Shown: in pieces, positions 55,225 to 64,000 of the stretch
Position numbering within the stretch: the stretch's first letter is position 1
How the letters are laid out: each line of letters starts with the position of its first letter
Source: Amphiura filiformis
Lineage: Eukaryota; Echinodermata; Ophiuroidea; Amphilepidida; Amphiuridae
Reading direction: 5' to 3'
DNA length: 64,000 nt
Assembly (NCBI RefSeq): GCF_039555335.1
Contig: NC_092646.1
Coordinates: 23,493,893 to 23,557,892, forward strand
Position numbers and translations under genes: made by a program
The notes under the pieces: generated by a model
The model's database searches: none
What the model saw: only the letters and a program-made list of their open reading frames with translations
Told to the model about the DNA's origin: nothing

Positions 55225-55769
55225 GTCACATGAAGAAATTCATTTATTGACATGGATGTTTTCTAAAATTGGCCAAATTTGAAGCGCGCCCTTTTCAATT
55301 CACTGTTATGCTTGCATGCACAGTGTAGCAGAATTATTGTGCAGCCACTGTGACATACCTACTAGCTCCTACTAATTGGCTCATTTGCATTATAATTCCT
55401 CAAAGTTGGCCGCCACATCAAGGTAGTGTTGGTCTCAAGCATCTCCCGCAGCTCAAATACCAAAAAAACTCCCGATATTAATATTGAGCAGTGACATTTG
55501 CATTTTGCAATGGCCGGGTAAGCGGGTGTGGGGGGAGTCACCATTCGATACAGTCCTGTAATAAAGATGAAGTATAGCAAGTGTCCCACTTACCCCAAGG
55601 CATAATATTGTGATTGCCTGAGACTTACTTTAAACATGGAAATAGTTTCCATGCTTTAAACAAGACCTTGTTTACGTGAATATCTTGTCAATGACAAAAC
55701 TGCTCCGGTTCTAGGTATGGTGCGTTCTAGGTATGGTGCGTATTTGCCTCAAGTATGAAATTACAAGTC

Positions 55770-56676
55770 CTAGGTATGGTGCGTAGAAACTTGTATTCCC
55801 TGTCCAACCAGAAAGTGGAAAGTGTTCAGCGAAAGGCTGCCCGTTTCATGTGCAGGGACTATGGTCGTCACGAAGTAGCGTCACAGACATGATTGAGCGT
55901 CTTGAATGGGAGCCACTTCAAACCAGAAGAAAGATCTCAAGGATGGCCATGTTACACAAGACCCAGAATGGGCTATTCCAGAAAATAGATGCACACCCCC
56001 TATAGAGGAGTTCGGATATCCGGACTTTTTGTCCAGTCGTGACTGTTGGAAATCCAGACTTTTAAAGTGCCCAAAGGCAAAAAAATCCGGCAGAAAAATA
56101 GTTTAAAATCAGACATCCTCAATGTGAGTGCTCATTTTCAACATTTTCGTGATTTTTCCTTCATTTGATTGGATTTCCAAGCTTTTTCCAGTAACATTGG
56201 CAACTGGAAATCCAGTCGTTTTCAGAAAGCAAACTTGGAAATCCGGACATTTCTTTGATTGAAAATTTACTCCTCTATAGGGGGTGTGCACCTATTTTCT
56301 GGAATAGCCCAATGGTCAGGTCGCCATACCGGCGCAAAAGTTCTTGCGGCCAGTTACACGCTCCACCCGTCACCACAACAGTAAAGCATTTCAAAGATAT
56401 CATACTAAGAAAGACTGCTACAAAAACACATTTTTCCGAGGTCAATCGCGGACTGGAACATACTACCTGAAAACCTCATCAACATAACAAACACAGAAAC
56501 TTTTAACTGAAAGAAGCACTGTCAACGCACTACAAGCAGGAAAGGAACTTAAGCAACTAAATATCATCTTATTGCGCACAACCTATTCCTCTGCGTGTGG
56601 CCCGGGGCGTGTGGTTCCAACTCTTGGAGCGTTGTCATGGTTGTGGAGTAACGTCAAAGAAGAAGAAGAAGAAGGT
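55770..56676 (+). pseudogene. LINE 3' fragment (CR1/jockey-like C-terminus)
   Basis: Translated in shifting frames it shows VESVQRKAARFMCRDYGRH, then IERLEWEPLQTRRKISRMAM and, past the MITE, FFRGQSRTGT or FPRSIADWNILPENL depending on frame. These match the C-terminal region of CR1/jockey-type LINE reverse transcriptases. It ends with a (GAA)n tail near 56660-56676. It is frame-shifted and interrupted by the MITE 55970-56310. Confidence 0.75.
55970..56310. mobile_element. GGGCTATTCCAG fold-back MITE in a LINE fragment
   Basis: Inverted ends of about 41 bp with one mismatch, beginning GGGCTATTCCAGAAAATAG and continuing into TGCACACCCCCTATAGAGG. They are flanked by AAT (55967-55969 and 56311-56313). 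Excising it rejoins the LINE reading HKTQNGQVA. Its terminal GGGCTATTCC is shared with the multi-hairpin family at 39328. Confidence 0.85.
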
Positions 56677-56689
56677 CCCCCTCCCGGCG

Positions 56690-57000
56690 TGTAACTGTAC
56701 TAATAATTTGGTGGAGTGCGCCCGTAATTTCAGCATAACAGACAGCTCGTAACCAAATTAAGATTCTTGTTGCCCGGTCTTGTTGCGCTGCACTGTCAGG
56801 TTGTTTCCATATTTTGTTCTCGTAAGACTTTTGATATATTTTAGTAAATTACATCGTGCTTTTTCTTGGTTCACAATCACAGTCAGTTACACTCACTCTG
56901 TCACAGGGCACCTTCTAGTTGTATTTATGTGAGTGCATATTTATGTGCATCCCCCGCATCCAATTCAACATTGTAAGCTAAACATCATCACTCAGCTCAG
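56690..57000 (+). repeat. Exon-like repeat ending in a splice-donor consensus, copy 2
   Basis: Parallel to 40858-41166, ending CTCAG|GTAAGCTTAA. It starts just after the LINE tail. Confidence 0.6.
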
Positions 57001-57054
57001 GTAAGCTTAAAAAGTTATACCGTACTGTCCGTACATGTACGTGCGTTAATTGTG

Positions 57055-57225
57055 AACTGTGTTCTCGAAAGACTTTTGATATTTTAGTAAATTACATCGT
57101 GGTTTTATGGTTTACAGTCAGTTTATACAGCGCACCTTCTAGATGTACACATGCGAGTGCATAACCGCATCCAATTCAAAATTATATGCTAAATGGGAGC
57201 ATATCCGGGAGCATATCATGATCAG
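57055..57225 (+). repeat. Exon-like repeat ending in a splice-donor consensus, copy 3
   Basis: A shorter copy, from TGTGTTCTCGAAAGAC to GATCAG|GTAAGCTTAA. It lies in tandem with copy 2. Confidence 0.6.
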
Positions 57226-57377
57226 GTAAGCTTAAGGTCAAAACCGATAAATCGGCGCGGCGCGGCAGTACTTGGAAAAATCGTGTCGCGCACATGGACA
57301 TGATTGAATTATAATTTTCACGAATGCTTTAACTTCCATTGTTAATTTCTTTTGTATAATCAAACAACCAGACTACA

Positions 57378-57680
57378 CTAGTCGATGTTATGCACTTTCA
57401 GTTTCCCGTGCGTTTGAATGGGAATTATTTTGCCTACTCGCCACAAGTTTAGGGAGCACATTTCTTCAATATTTTGACAAGTCGACATCAAATGTTCTAT
57501 TCTATATTGTTTGGCAATAATGTCTTTTGCCAATAGTATGTCCAAAGTTGTAATTTTGTGTTTTTGATCGCAAAGATCGGATATTTTTATTCCCGATTCC
57601 CAATTCTGCACTCTTCGCAAGGGTGGAGAATTCGGCAGAACTTTGGCGATAATTGTGCCTTTCTGGACACTAAAATGCAT
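57378..57680 (-). CDS. Unrecognised 100-residue frame
   Basis: The frame has balanced amino-acid composition (NSPPLRRVQNWESG, TTLDILLAKDIIAKQYRIEH, CQNIEEMCSLNLW), without simple repeats, and an ATG start at 57680. No family is recognised. It could be a fragment of a retrotransposon or a single exon. There is no clear splice-site pair and no homologous second copy in the window. Confidence 0.25.
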   Translation of the reverse strand: MHFSVQKGTIIAKVLPNSPPLRRVQNWESGIKISDLCDQKHKITTLDILLAKDIIAKQYRIEHLMSTCQNIEEMCSLNLWRVGKIIPIQTHGKLKVHNID

Positions 57681-59081
57681 TCGATCCTTAATTTTGTTTC
57701 AACCAAGTCTTGATTTAGCAAGCACAATAAGGTGGGTACCAATTTTATATACCTTTGATGAAATTTTGAAGAAATTTTTCAAATATCTGACCTGCGCAAA
57801 CCGTTAAGTGTGCATTTTCCATAGACAGACAAAATGGCGAGTCCTTAGGTACAGTATGCATCGTAGGACTGGCGAGTCTAGACTACTCTTAGAAAAATTT
57901 AATGTTTTTTAATCTTGCATTCAATTCCTAAACCACAGTAGGTTGTTTGCCCGGGGTGTTTGAGGGATTTATGGTCAAAACACTGTGTTGCCGTTGAAAT
58001 ATTTTTGATATTTAATGTTGCTCATTCTTAACCAGACGTGCCCTCAGTTGGAACATGACTCGTATTTGAATTAAAAGAAATCTGTACCATAAACTAATCA
58101 ATGGCTATATAGTTGCAGTAATAATAAAAACGACAAACAGTAAAAGTCCCAAGCTTATATACGTCCAAGGAGAAATTCTTAATTCTTTCCGACAATCAGC
58201 GATCAGTTTGTAATCCATGGTGGCGGCCATATTGATACCCGATGTATTTTATTACGCTGTAACGGTACCCCGATTTTGAAACCAGCGAAATCCGTGCCAC
58301 GAGCCTTGTCCCTCGTGAACTTTGGTGACACGAAGCGAATACTACCAAAGTTCAGATTCAACATTCGTTCAAAAGAAAACGCGACAATTTTTACCCATAA
58401 AACTACAGAAGAACATAAAAATGTATTTTAAGTAATATTTATGATCAACAATGTCTTTTGAGAACGAAAAGTAAAAACAGCATTAAAAACCAAAATTCGC
58501 TGTGGGGGTCGCGAATGCCATAGCAACACACGCTCGCCGCGGGTCTGTGTGAAAGGTTACACTACCGCTTGTGGCAGAAAGGATTCGCAAGCAGCTATCA
58601 TGGCGGCTTCCATGAATCGCAGAAACGAAGGATTAAAAGTGCTTTTTCTTTGTTAGGAATATTCCGAAATTCATATAGACCGTCTGGTATGTTTAATTTA
58701 GGGATATATGGTCGAATCCAACGAAAAGTGTACACGGCATGTTCAGGGCCATAACTTAAAAGTATTAATCAATTGGCATTCGTTTTTGTATTGTGTTTAT
58801 TCGCCTTGATCATACGCTTCGCGCCATATATAATAAGATCCCCTTCTGTGAAAAACTTAGACACAGAGACCCCAAAACATGCTATTTTTACCCATTTTTT
58901 CAAAATATTTCTTAAGGTATTTTTAAAAACATCTAAATCAGTTATGAAAAGAAGTCATTGGATTGAATCTAAATTGAGTTCCTGAAAGGTGTGTATTCAA
59001 AGATTGCCTGTTCAATTTTTCACATATTTGTACATATTTACGAATTTTTTGTGATAATTTTTTGAGTGGTATTCTCTTACA
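57681..59081. other. No gene recognised
   Basis: AT-rich with a GC-richer patch at 58500-58620. The 61- to 70-codon frames here lack motifs. Confidence 0.4.
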
Positions 59082-60953
59082 TTACCTACGAATACAATTT
59101 TTCATAGCACTAGATATATCTTTAAAAATGGAAATCACTAATAAATGCGCAATTGATACAAGCTTTGATATGTCCAATACTGAAATGCATTGCATTCGGA
59201 CATCTTTATTATTGTGTTTAGCTGCCAGAAATTCTAAATGGCACAAAGGTAGGTTTGGTAAAAATATGCATTACCTCCGAATACATGTTTTAAAAAGCTG
59301 TGTCATTTCCACAAAGTGAGAGAATAGTAAACAATAGTTAAGCAATAGGTGCAGGGTAATACACTCTTTATTTCTACCAAGTTTCAATAGCCTGCGTTTA
59401 AATATTTCTGAGATGTCAACAATAAAAGCAAGTATTCGTAGGTAAATTTCGGTAACCGAATGTTACCTACGAATACAATTTCACATCATGACAGTATTGT
59501 GAAACACCGCCATTCATGCCAATGCCCATATTGGTACATAACGAATGCCTGTATGTTTGCTATGAAATCATATGTCAATGAAAGTTGCGAATTCACATAC
59601 ATGCCCACCATGCAAAAGTGAATACGGCTTAATTGTTGAAAAATATGTACTGAAATAGACGACGGTCTGCTCATTTGAAAGAAAAATCAGATTCAAAGAA
59701 GATTAGAAGGGATAAATACTTGGATTTGTCAACTGTCATGTGTGCTTCATTTTAAATGTTTACCGACCTTTCTGAGTAATTTGTGTCCAAATTGATTTAT
59801 TCGAAGGTAACTTTTGACGTTTTCGCTAAGGTTACCTACGAATACCATGGAAAAAACGACTGTTCTCATTGTCTCATGATCTAGACAACACAGTGATGGA
59901 CCCTGGTATAAAGCTAATTGTAGTTGCCCTCAAACGAAAGGCCACAAGACGTAACTGACTCCAAGATGGACTTCACAAGTCTGCAATAACGGTTTTAAGC
60001 GATTTGTGTGCAATTAAGCGAATTAAAGTCACTTTTTTCCAATAGTGCCTTTGTTTCTTACTTCAATCCTCTTTCAACCGCTGTGAACCGACATTATTAA
60101 TACATGATAGGGTCTTAAGTATCAATAAACGCACATAAAGAAAATAATACATTCAAAGTGCTTTATAAAATGAAGTTTTGATTGCGATATCCACCAAAAG
60201 TCTAATTCTTACCTACAAATACTGAAATGTTACTTACGAATACAGCATAATACATGACATGTGTAATGAAGTGTCCCTACCAATGGAAATTAATTGTCAA
60301 AAACTTTAAGCGGTACACCAGGACACTATTATTACCCATATACGGATTCATTCAACAATTATTTATTATGTAAAATTGCTGATTAACTACTTGTATATCA
60401 AAATGAAGTGGTCAAAATCTTGCTAAAAGCATCAACATTTTTTGATCTAAGGTAATAGCATTTATTCATTTGGACGTACCATCTGAAAGAGATCTAAAAC
60501 TACCATTTTATTAATTCATTACCATAATAGCAAAATTTAAACCTCTAAACACCATATAGATATTATTAAATCGCTCATGTTACCTACGAATACCCGGGTT
60601 TCTTCACCTTTTCATTGTATAAAGCGTTAGGTGTATGTGTATAATTCCTAATATTCTTGAAAACATATATCCTACTCGTTCTTATACAATTGGTAAATTG
60701 ATTCATACTCATTTGATAAATAAAATACAGAAACTGACCTAAACTTCATTTTCAAAAATAAACTAGCATAAATTGACTAAGATCATATTGATCGCGTTAT
60801 AAAAATAAAACAAATATTTTCTGTTTGAGCTAGCATTTTCCTGACACCCTGTGGTCTACATTACACGAAAAAAGCGTTAATGGGAATATTCCATTTGTTT
60901 TAGGTTGATTAGTATTGCGATAGTGAAAGCACCCTAGTGGGATTCGTAGGTAA
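59082..60953. repeat. Region with ten copies of the word TTACCTACGAATAC
   Basis: Exact or near copies: forward at 59082, 59271, 59463, 59832, 60209, 60230 and 60580; reverse at 59432, 59798 and 60941. The pair 59432-59476 forms a hairpin with a 17-nt loop. Intervening DNA is AT-rich and non-coding. The first and last copies are in opposite orientation, as expected for terminal motifs of one element. Confidence 0.7.
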
Positions 60954-61208
60954 CATTGGGTTTTGATATCACATTTACTATCACACGTCCTGGATTTATT
61001 TTTCAAGATTAGTAACGGCACTTTTGGTTCCTATAAGGCCAATATGTCATCAATCAATAGGCAAAAGGAAAAAATTGTGGAGACATTTTTATTTCGGACT
61101 TTTATTTTTGGCCCGTGGACACTTTTGGTTGGATTCGACCATATATTAGCCATTATTATGTTTTGATGGATCCAAGTTGTGATAATATTGGATCCTACAC
61201 ATAATAAT

Positions 61209-61350
61209 GATAAAATTGGATGCTTTACGCCCAATAGTTATTGGTCTCGCTATGAGTTTTAAAATATTGGACTCGACTACGTCTCGTCCAATATTTTAAA
61301 ACTCATAGCTCGACCAATAAATATGGGCTCAATCGATCCAATTTTATATC
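61209..61350. repeat. 142-bp palindrome
   Basis: The arms run outward from about 61280 with GAGTTTTAAAATATTGGAC and its complement, through ATTGGTC and GATAAAATTGGAT to the ends. It is a near-perfect hairpin, probably a very short fold-back element. Confidence 0.8.
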
Positions 61351-62392
61351 ATTGATTAATTTATGGTACAGATTTCCTTCAACAATCTATACTAATACAA
61401 AACAGTGAAAATTTAAATGCCATGGCCTACATGTACTTAAAAGTTTTTAGAAATACCGTAGAAATATGCCGCAAGGTTTCATGAAACATATGTTACCCCG
61501 ATACCATATGTTTAAACACATACCTTAGTCGTTGCAAACACTGATATTGAACCAAAGTGTCCTTAAATATATTGTTTATCACGCAAGTTATATGATAGTA
61601 ATGTTTTCAGGTCCACATGATTTATGTATTTAAGAAAGAACTCCAAGGAAATTTGAATATTTGGACCCGTAATTTTAAGAAATGTAACACATGTTTTGTA
61701 AAGTGCTAGATTAAAACAAAAAAGTGACTACATTTGTAAAAAACTGTTGAGCAAATTATTATAGCCGCAGGTGTACTTGATAAACGCTATTAATATTATT
61801 TGCCGGAGTCCCCCCTCTTTCTGACCAATGGTTAACCTTGTGGACATGTAATAAAAACATGAATTGAAATTTCCAGCCATGAAACACACTTATGAGACCT
61901 ACCAAGAGACAAGAATTCAGCTTTGGTACTCAACTCCATCATACAGCAGTTTTCTACGAGTAAAAAGCCGGCTTTTATCCGGTTTGGGGATTTAAAATTT
62001 CCAGTAGAAAATGACGTCCTCTGGTATTTGGCTGCGAATGCCGGCTTAATTTTTTTCTGCTATTTCGCCGGCATTTATCCTTCTAAAACTTTTTTCCGGA
62101 GAGAAAAGCCGGCTTTCGTTAATAGAAAACCACAGCCTCCTTATTCCGGTTCGCCACAGTGGAGTACTGAAACTTTGAAAGGTTTAATCGCGATGTGGGG
62201 GATGACAACTGGCAAATATGTAAATGACATCAGCGGCATCAGGTATTTACCCAATATTTAGCGCAGTAGAAAATTACGATGAACAGGAATATTCCGGTTT
62301 AATCTCTAACCGGAATGATACTTTATTATACTGTACATACGTCCAATAGAAAAACGCTGTATGTTAGATGGCAGCTTGAAAATAGGGTGGAA
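61351..62392. other. No gene recognised
   Basis: It contains a 112-codon plus-strand frame (61923-62261) over a stretch rich in CCGGCTTTT and its complement AAAAGCCGG (near 61963, 62033 and 62107). The frame has no known motif and looks like a by-product of that repeat. Confidence 0.4.
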
Positions 62393-62592
62393 AACCTGCT
62401 ATTTCTTGTCTAAGGTGTTGAATTCAGCAACCATGATTCTTTTTCATAAGTTACCTCAAGTGTCATATGAAATTATGTACTGGGCATGTTTTAGAGGCTA
62501 ATTAACACATCTAGAGTGCTGCCGAATTCAACACCCTTAGACAAGAAATACCAAGTTTTTGTACCGGGGCCAGCAAAGCTGGCCTCGGTACT
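62393..62592. mobile_element. Small fold-back plus GC hairpin
   Basis: Arms of about 37 bp at 62393-62429 and 62521-62557 share ATTTCTTGTCTAAG(G)GTGTTGAATTC. Immediately after, GTACCGGGGCCAGC and GCTGGCCTCGGTAC (62562-62592) form a strong hairpin with a short loop. Confidence 0.65.
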
Positions 62593-62864
62593 TATTAGTC
62601 GGATATAAAAAATTGTCGTTTCTATGCTATGTATGAAACAGAAATTCATAAAGAAAGCACGTACCTGAATCAAGTTGTTTAGATGATGATTTATGCTTGT
62701 AATGTGTAAACATATAACTTGTGGTTGAACAGAATTTTTGTGTTGATACGATGAAGGATAAAGTACAGGTTTTTGTCACTTTTTTAGGAATCAAATTAAA
62801 CGTTGATGGAAGGTGTTGGAATTATTACAAGTCAGTCACTTTTTCCGTTACAGCGTTCACCTTA

Positions 62865-63293
62865 GGGGCTGTGCAATAATTATCAGCCCCCCCGGGGGGT
62901 AAAATTTCCGAACGGCTCGCCAAAATCGCTTGCCCCCCTCTTGGCCCGCCAAAAATCGATTGCCCCCCCTCTCGGCCCGCCAAAATTCTTTGCCCCCCCT
63001 TGAACATGCCAAATTTTTGGGGATCCCAAATTCCAATCTTTAAAAGGCCTAGATGTATGTTGCGAGCGCAGCGAGCAGGAAAATTTGCATATTTAAGCGT
63101 TTCCGTACCGTTTTCCTAAGCCTTTTTAAAGCCTTTTATTAAAAAGGCGCCCGTGCATGCGTGCCAAAAATCGCTTGCCCCCCCTCTCGGCTTGCCAAAA
63201 TTGCTTGCCCCCCCTTTCGTCTCGCCAAAATTTCTTGCCCCCCCCCCCCCCATTTTACCCTCCCCCCAGGGCTCATAATTATTGCAGAGCCCC
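62865..63293. mobile_element. Harbinger-like MITE (GGGGCTGTGC family), copy 5
   Basis: It starts GGGGCTGTGCAATAATTAT, ends ATAATTATTGCAGAGCCCC, and is flanked by TTA (62862-62864 and 63294-63296). Internal blocks of GCCAAAATCGCTTGCCCC-like units lie on both sides of an AT-rich centre with GTTGCGAGCGCAGCGAGCAG. Confidence 0.82.
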
Positions 63294-64000
63294 TTAAGTG
63301 CTGTTTCATGTGTAGTTCAGCTGCATGTAGGCTTACCTAGGTAAGAGACTGCCATAAAGTCAAAGGTCACTATAGTTGGGATACGCTAAGTACTGTGACG
63401 ATCCCACTTTGTCAGGATAGCGACGAGATATCACACGGCACTGAACTGAGCGAAATATCCGTTAAATTTCTCATGCAGAATTAGTTTATATGCCGAACTT
63501 ATAGTACTGGGAATCATTAGCTCATATTTATTCAGCAGATTGAGCAGAAGCGTCTGGCGGGAATTGTTGAAGTGACATTTGGGAGGAGATTTTGTGAGAA
63601 TTGTTAATAACCTAAATAGTTCGATTTGCGTGGTAGGCCTATACCGGCCGTGTATAATTCGAATTGCGTATAGTGCAAGATGATGGTAATAATAAATCTA
63701 GAAACAATGCCACATGGAACACCAAGATAGTGGTGTGAATTTCTGAATCTTGCACAGCAACATATATCTTTCATTGGCTGATTTGTTGGTCATAAGGGAC
63801 GCACCATTATAGACTTCAAGGTGGGGGTTTAGGAAGTTTAAAAAAAGACCTTCCCCCACTCCATGAGCAAACAAACTTTCCCCACCAACACTAGAAACAA
63901 AAACTTTCCCCACTTAATTGTGTATAAATGCATGAAATTAAAAAATTAAAAAACTTGCCGCTGGAACTTTTCCCCGACTCCAATTCCCCAACCCCTCTTT
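63294..64000. other. No gene; another repeat begins near the edge
   Basis: From about 63800 to the end there are repeated AACTTTCCCCAC and CTTCCCCCAC phrases, probably one end of a MITE cut by the window. Confidence 0.35.

Larger units (their letters stand above)
52429..55596. other. Interval bounded by GGGGTAAGTGGGACA words
   Basis: GGGGTAAGTGGGACA lies at 52429-52443 and its complement at 55582-55596. Further copies are at 53481 (GGGGTAAGTGGGAT) and, diverged and inverted, at 52410-52424. It could be a 3.2-kb non-autonomous DNA transposon. No transposase frame was seen. A small fold-back (GGTTTGTCTCAAAGCT and its complement, 52490-52716), a Harbinger-like MITE and a 32-bp-arm MITE lie inside. 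Confidence 0.4.

Noticed and set aside
61923-62261. 112-codon plus-strand frame
   Set aside because: It overlaps repeated CCGGCTTTT/AAAAGCCGG words, has no known domain and no supporting splice sites.

Overview
The window looks like intron-rich, transposon-rich nuclear DNA of a marine invertebrate animal. An echinoderm or another non-vertebrate deuterostome is my best guess, from the small Reeler-domain secreted protein, the tRNA-derived SINE, the many MITE families and the frequent AGGCCTAT words. The species cannot be named from the sequence alone. There is no bacterial gene organisation. Most of the window is mobile DNA inserted into other mobile DNA.

Host genes. One spliced gene can be assembled on the minus strand: four exons at 32529-32316, 10229-10099, 5862-5771 and 4930-4786. 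All splice sites fit consensus and phases, giving a 193-residue secreted Reeler (reelin N-terminal-like) protein. A second copy of its last exon, with related intron sequence next to it, lies at 40126-39967. This shows a tandem paralogue whose earlier exons were not found here. A broken C2H2 zinc-finger gene is at 43013-44850.

Intron 1 of the Reeler gene. Almost all of its 22 kb is one Ty3-type LTR retrotransposon (10688-32094, minus strand). It has 181/182-bp LTRs, a GTGTC target duplication, a polypurine tract, a primer-binding site and an intact 1355-residue Gag-Pol frame. Its leader was later split by an 11.6-kb interval bounded by CCCAGTGGGCACA inverted ends (15574-27138) and by two head-to-tail Helitrons (27303-30669), the second carrying a 1.6-kb inverted-end element. 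Removing these leaves a normal 6.5-kb retrotransposon, and the intron before insertion was about 0.7 kb.

15.6-27.1 kb. This interval holds a 30-bp minisatellite, an array of about 145-bp units each carrying a DR1-like AGGTCA pair, an 0.88-kb fold-back, a tandem duplication with a SINE in one copy only, a second Helitron-like candidate and a TA-flanked MITE.

32.6-46.2 kb. MITEs dominate: Harbinger-like (TTA/TAA duplications), hAT-like (8-bp duplications), TTAA-flanked elements and multi-hairpin fold-backs. The Reeler paralogue exon and the zinc-finger pseudogene lie among them.

46.6-64 kb. A minus-strand LINE (46601 to at least 51497) is interrupted by or adjoins three MITEs of different types. 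A second LINE 3' fragment (55770-56676) carries another MITE. Two intervals (52.4-55.6 and 59.1-61.0 kb) are marked by short words repeated in both orientations and have no recognisable gene.
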